This document shows positions 8,225-9,570 of a stretch of DNA of 9,570 nucleotides, piece by piece (positions within the stretch are counted from its first letter, which is position 1; the number at the start of each line of letters is the position of its first letter). The stretch lies in assembly GCA_903907885.1 (NCBI GenBank), contig CAIVPY010000653.1:1-9570 (forward strand), written 5' to 3'. The DNA is from an uncultured Bacteroidota bacterium. Lineage in GTDB: Bacteria > Bacteroidota > Bacteroidia > UKL13-3. The position numbers and the translations under genes are program-made. The notes beneath the pieces were generated by a model. The model had not been told where the DNA came from, did not search any database, and saw only the letters and a program-made list of their open reading frames with translations.

Positions 8225-8297
8225 CCCCAACTATCTTTAGTCTGTATGCCTAATCAAAAAGCTAGGGAAAAGATTGCTAATGAAAGAGAGTTTGCAA
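8225..8297. repeat. Structured dispersed repeat, copy 1 (short, degenerate)
   Basis: Starts CCCCAACTAT, like copy 3. A 6-bp stem ATCTTT (8233-8238) / AAAGAT (8269-8274) surrounds the shared TAGTCTGTA motif. It ends in GAGTTTGCAAC (8288-8298), a decayed version of the GAGTTTGTAACTC hairpin in the other copies. It lacks the later segment seen in copies 2 and 3 and runs straight into copy 2. Confidence 0.6.
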
Positions 8298-8454
8298 CCC
8301 CGTAACTATTTTTAGTCTGTCGCTAAGCCAAAAGCTAAGGGACTAAAGATTGGAAAATGAAAAAGAGTTTGTAACTCGGTAAAAAATAAAAAGGCTTGGT
8401 TTTGTCAATCTGTACTCCACATAGACATTCGACATGATTGGCTTACAACCGCAC
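8298..8454. repeat. Structured dispersed repeat, copy 2 (left of the toxin-antitoxin pair)
   Basis: Stem 8308-8318 pairs with 8340-8350 (11 bp, two wobbles). It is followed by the hairpin GAGTT-TGT-AACTC inside a 27-base block (8364-8390) identical to copy 3 (9368-9394), then TTTGTCAATCTG (8401-8412), CATTCGACA (8426-8434) and CCGCAC (8449-8454), all shared in the same order with copy 3. No reading frame of note lies within 8112-8549, so this repeat, copy 1 and a promoter are what that gap contains. Confidence 0.82.
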
Positions 8455-8518
8455 ATTACAAATGAAAAAGAGTTATTAACTTAACAAAAAAATAGGATGT
8501 TTTAATTTTAATTTTTAT

Positions 8519-8526
8519 TATTTTTG
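8519..8526 (+). promoter_or_regulatory. Bacteroidota-type -7 promoter element for the UPF0175/DUF3368 pair
   Basis: TATTTTTG matches the Bacteroidota primary-sigma -7 consensus TAnnTTTG and ends 23 bp before the UPF0175 ATG. A clear -33 TTG is missing at the expected distance; that stretch is only T-rich. The resulting leader would be very short and has only a weak purine stretch (AAAGAAAA) before the start. Confidence 0.45.
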
Positions 8527-8549
8527 TATGACCTTTACAATAAAGAAAA

Positions 8550-8777
8550 ATGAGAACGATACAGTTAAACATACCTGATGAAGTAGATTTAAAAGATTAT
8601 GATTTTTCTATGATAATTGCCTCTAAACTATATGAAGACGGTGCACTTACTTCAGGGCAAGCTGCACAAATGGCGGGATTATCGAAAAGAACTTTTATAG
8701 AATTACTTGGCAGATATGGTGTTTCGGTATTTAGCAAATCTATTTCAGATTTACATTCAGAAATAACCAATGCCTAG
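8550..8777 (+). CDS. UPF0175 family protein, putative antitoxin
   Basis: 75 residues, ATG start, TAG stop. A short N-terminal strand region (RTIQLNIPDEV) is followed by the UPF0175 core at about residues 20-60: IASKLYEDGALTSGQAAQMA, then GLSKRTFIELLGRYGV. This reads as a small helix-turn-helix unit that likely binds DNA. UPF0175 proteins are predicted antitoxins commonly paired with DUF3368 PIN-domain toxins. Here the next frame is a DUF3368 gene overlapping by 8 bp (8770-8777), which suggests translational coupling and possibly autoregulation of the promoter just upstream. The gene looks intact, while its partner is broken. The family call is strong; antitoxin activity is inferred from family and neighbour. 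Confidence 0.88.
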   Translation: MRTIQLNIPDEVDLKDYDFSMIIASKLYEDGALTSGQAAQMAGLSKRTFIELLGRYGVSVFSKSISDLHSEITNA

Positions 8778-9225
8778 TATAGTTATTTCTGATACTAGCA
8801 GTTTAATTCTCTTTGATAAAATTGGAGAAATTGAACTTATTAGAGATGTTTACGACACAATAATTACTACTCATGAAATAGCTGAAGAGTTTGGAGAAAC
8901 ACTGCCACATTGGATAGAAATAAAAGCTGTAACTGATAAAAAATATCAGTTATTTTTAGAAACTCAAGTTGATATTGGAGAAGCAAGTGCTATTGCTTTA
9001 GCCAAAGAAATTGAAAATAGTCTATTGTTATGAGATGATTTAAAAGCAAGAAAATTAGCAGGTAAACTTCATATCAAATATACAGGTACTTTGGGTGTTA
9101 TTAATAAAGCAAAGCAACTAGGTTTGATTGATGAAGTAAAACCCTTAATTGACAAATTATTGTTAACTGATTTTAGAATTTCTGAAAACATTATACAAGA
9201 GTTACTGAGAATAAATAATGAATAG
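8770..9225 (+). pseudogene. DUF3368 PIN-like toxin interrupted by an in-frame TGA
   Basis: The frame starts at ATG 8770 inside the UPF0175 gene and reads 87 codons to TGA 9031-9033. It then continues open in the same frame for 63 codons to TAG 9223-9225. Joined, the 151 codons match normal DUF3368 length, and the downstream half (DDLKARKLAGKL, then YTGTLGVINKAKQLGLI) is clearly DUF3368. PIN-type acidic residues are visible at Asp8 (ISDTSSLI), Glu36/Glu39 (HEIAEEF), Glu71 (GEASAIALA) and Asp89/Asp90. The TGA at codon 88 falls right before the last pair, so the 87-residue product would lack an active-site acid and the C-terminus. No ATG exists in frame after the stop to restart translation. TTA (Leu) to TGA is a one-base change and Leu suits the LLLxDD context. 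A nonsense mutation or a sequencing error is most likely; readthrough is less likely. Confidence 0.85.
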
Positions 9226-9233
9226 ATGTCAGT

Positions 9234-9282
9234 GTATTTTGCCAGTAGGTGTCTCTGGGTAAAATACCAAGCATTGGCAAAA
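9234..9282. terminator. Hairpin region after the toxin frame with two competing stems
   Basis: GTATTTT (9234-9240) pairs with AAAATAC (9261-9267) and CCAG (9242-9245) with CTGG (9255-9258). This gives about 12 bp with one wobble and one bulge around a 9-nt loop, nine bases after the toxin's final TAG. An alternative perfect 8-bp stem uses TTTTGCCA (9237-9244) with TGGCAAAA (9275-9282). Position suggests a 3'-end hairpin of the toxin-antitoxin transcript, but there is no proper T-run. Confidence 0.35.
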
Positions 9283-9305
9283 GATTTTAAGAGGTTTTAA
9301 ATGTT

Positions 9306-9453
9306 CCCCAACTATGCGTAGTCTGTAGCCAAGCTATTGCGTTGCGACTACGCATTTCAAATGGAATAGAGTTTGTAACTCGGTAAAAAATAAATTGACT
9401 CGGGTTTGTCAATCTGCCCTCTGCACAGCCATTCGACAGGCTGACAGCCGCAC
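9306..9453. repeat. Structured dispersed repeat, copy 3 (right of the toxin-antitoxin pair)
   Basis: Same orientation as copies 1 and 2, about 1 kb to their right. A perfect 10-bp stem ATGCGTAGTC (9314-9323) / GACTACGCAT (9346-9355) encloses a 22-nt loop. Then come the 27-base block shared with copy 2 (9368-9394), TTTGTCAATCTG (9405-9416), a CAGCC/GGCTG stem (9426-9430 with 9439-9443) around the shared ATTCGACA, and CCGCAC (9448-9453). The 9226-9473 gap between the toxin frame and the next gene otherwise holds only the hairpin at 9234-9282. Confidence 0.82.
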
Positions 9454-9473
9454 AAGGTATTGCAATGCAATAA

Positions 9474-9570
9474 CTAATCATTAAGTAAACTGCTTACTTC
9501 TTCTTTTAGCTTAGGTAAATGATTAATAACTATTCCCCAAATGATATCATCTGAAACGGTATCGTAGCCA
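9474..9570 (-). CDS. HepT-like (DUF86, HEPN) toxin, C-terminal fragment
   Basis: Reading the minus strand from the window's right edge gives 31 residues ending in TAG (9476-9474): GYDTVSDDIIWGIVINHL, then PKLKEEVSSLLND. The pattern GYD.V.D.IIW.I....LP.LKEE...LL is the usual C-terminus of HepT/DUF86 proteins, HEPN ribonuclease toxins whose active site is R-x4-H-x-Y. The Gly-Tyr at the start would be the 'x-Y' of that motif, and the one base left over from the previous codon is T, which fits His (CAT). The Arg and His themselves lie outside the window. HepT is normally encoded next to MntA, an antitoxin nucleotidyltransferase; that gene would lie to the right. The call rests on a short C-terminal stretch, so it is probable rather than certain. 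Confidence 0.72.
   Translation of the reverse strand, partial: GYDTVSDDIIWGIVINHLPKLKEEVSSLLND

Noticed and set aside
8112..8549. Small RNA gene or tRNA in the gap left of the toxin-antitoxin pair
   Set aside because: No tRNA cloverleaf is visible. The hairpins belong to the dispersed repeat, and there is no independent sign of a defined RNA gene.
9031..9033. TGA as a sense codon (selenocysteine or genetic code change)
   Set aside because: The 2019-codon gene uses many TGG and Gly codons with no in-frame TGA, so reassignment is not supported. PIN-like toxins are not selenoproteins as far as I know, and the position suits Leu rather than Cys.
9287..9481. 64-residue minus-strand open frame
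   Set aside because: It coincides with repeat copy 3 and its hairpins and overlaps the HepT-like end in another frame. The homologous segment of copy 2 has no equivalent protein.

Overview
The window looks like a chromosomal segment of an AT-rich member of the Bacteroidota. Three features point there: a 2019-residue secreted protein that ends in a type IX secretion (T9SS) sorting domain, a TAnnTTTG-type promoter element, and hairpin-rich non-coding repeats of a kind I associate with that phylum. Order and genus cannot be read from the sequence.

Layout. Bases 1-210 (+) hold the membrane-anchored C-terminus of a family 2 glycosyltransferase. Bases 211-477 are a non-coding gap between convergent genes and carry three GAA-triloop hairpins in a row. 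Bases 478-8111 are one minus-strand block. In transcription order it holds the giant T9SS-exported PKD/Ig repeat protein (8111-2052), tsaE of the t6A tRNA-modification pathway (1942-1514, TTG start), and a secreted zinc-dependent phospholipase C / S1-P1 nuclease family enzyme (1458-478). A shared strand does not show shared function here: tsaE is housekeeping, while the other two are exported proteins.

Bases 8112-8549 have no gene. They contain an AT-rich inverted repeat near the giant gene's promoter region, then two adjacent copies of a structured repeat of up to about 155 bp, then a Bacteroidota-type promoter. Next on the plus strand is a two-gene toxin-antitoxin-like pair: an intact UPF0175 antitoxin (8550-8777) overlapping a DUF3368 PIN-like toxin frame (8770-9225). 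The toxin frame is broken by a TGA directly before its last conserved acidic residues. A third copy of the structured repeat follows (9306-9453). The window ends in the C-terminus of a minus-strand HepT-like (DUF86/HEPN) toxin. The right end is therefore an accessory zone with two different toxin-antitoxin families separated and bracketed by a dispersed repeat.

Most notable observations. The repeat copies keep one hairpin through compensatory base changes while flanking a toxin-antitoxin cassette. The toxin has a cleanly placed in-frame stop. The giant protein holds nine modules of exactly 84 residues, all with Cys at positions 12 and 70, including a 504-bp (two-module) higher-order DNA repeat. 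I do not see convincing evidence of a wholly new multi-gene system.
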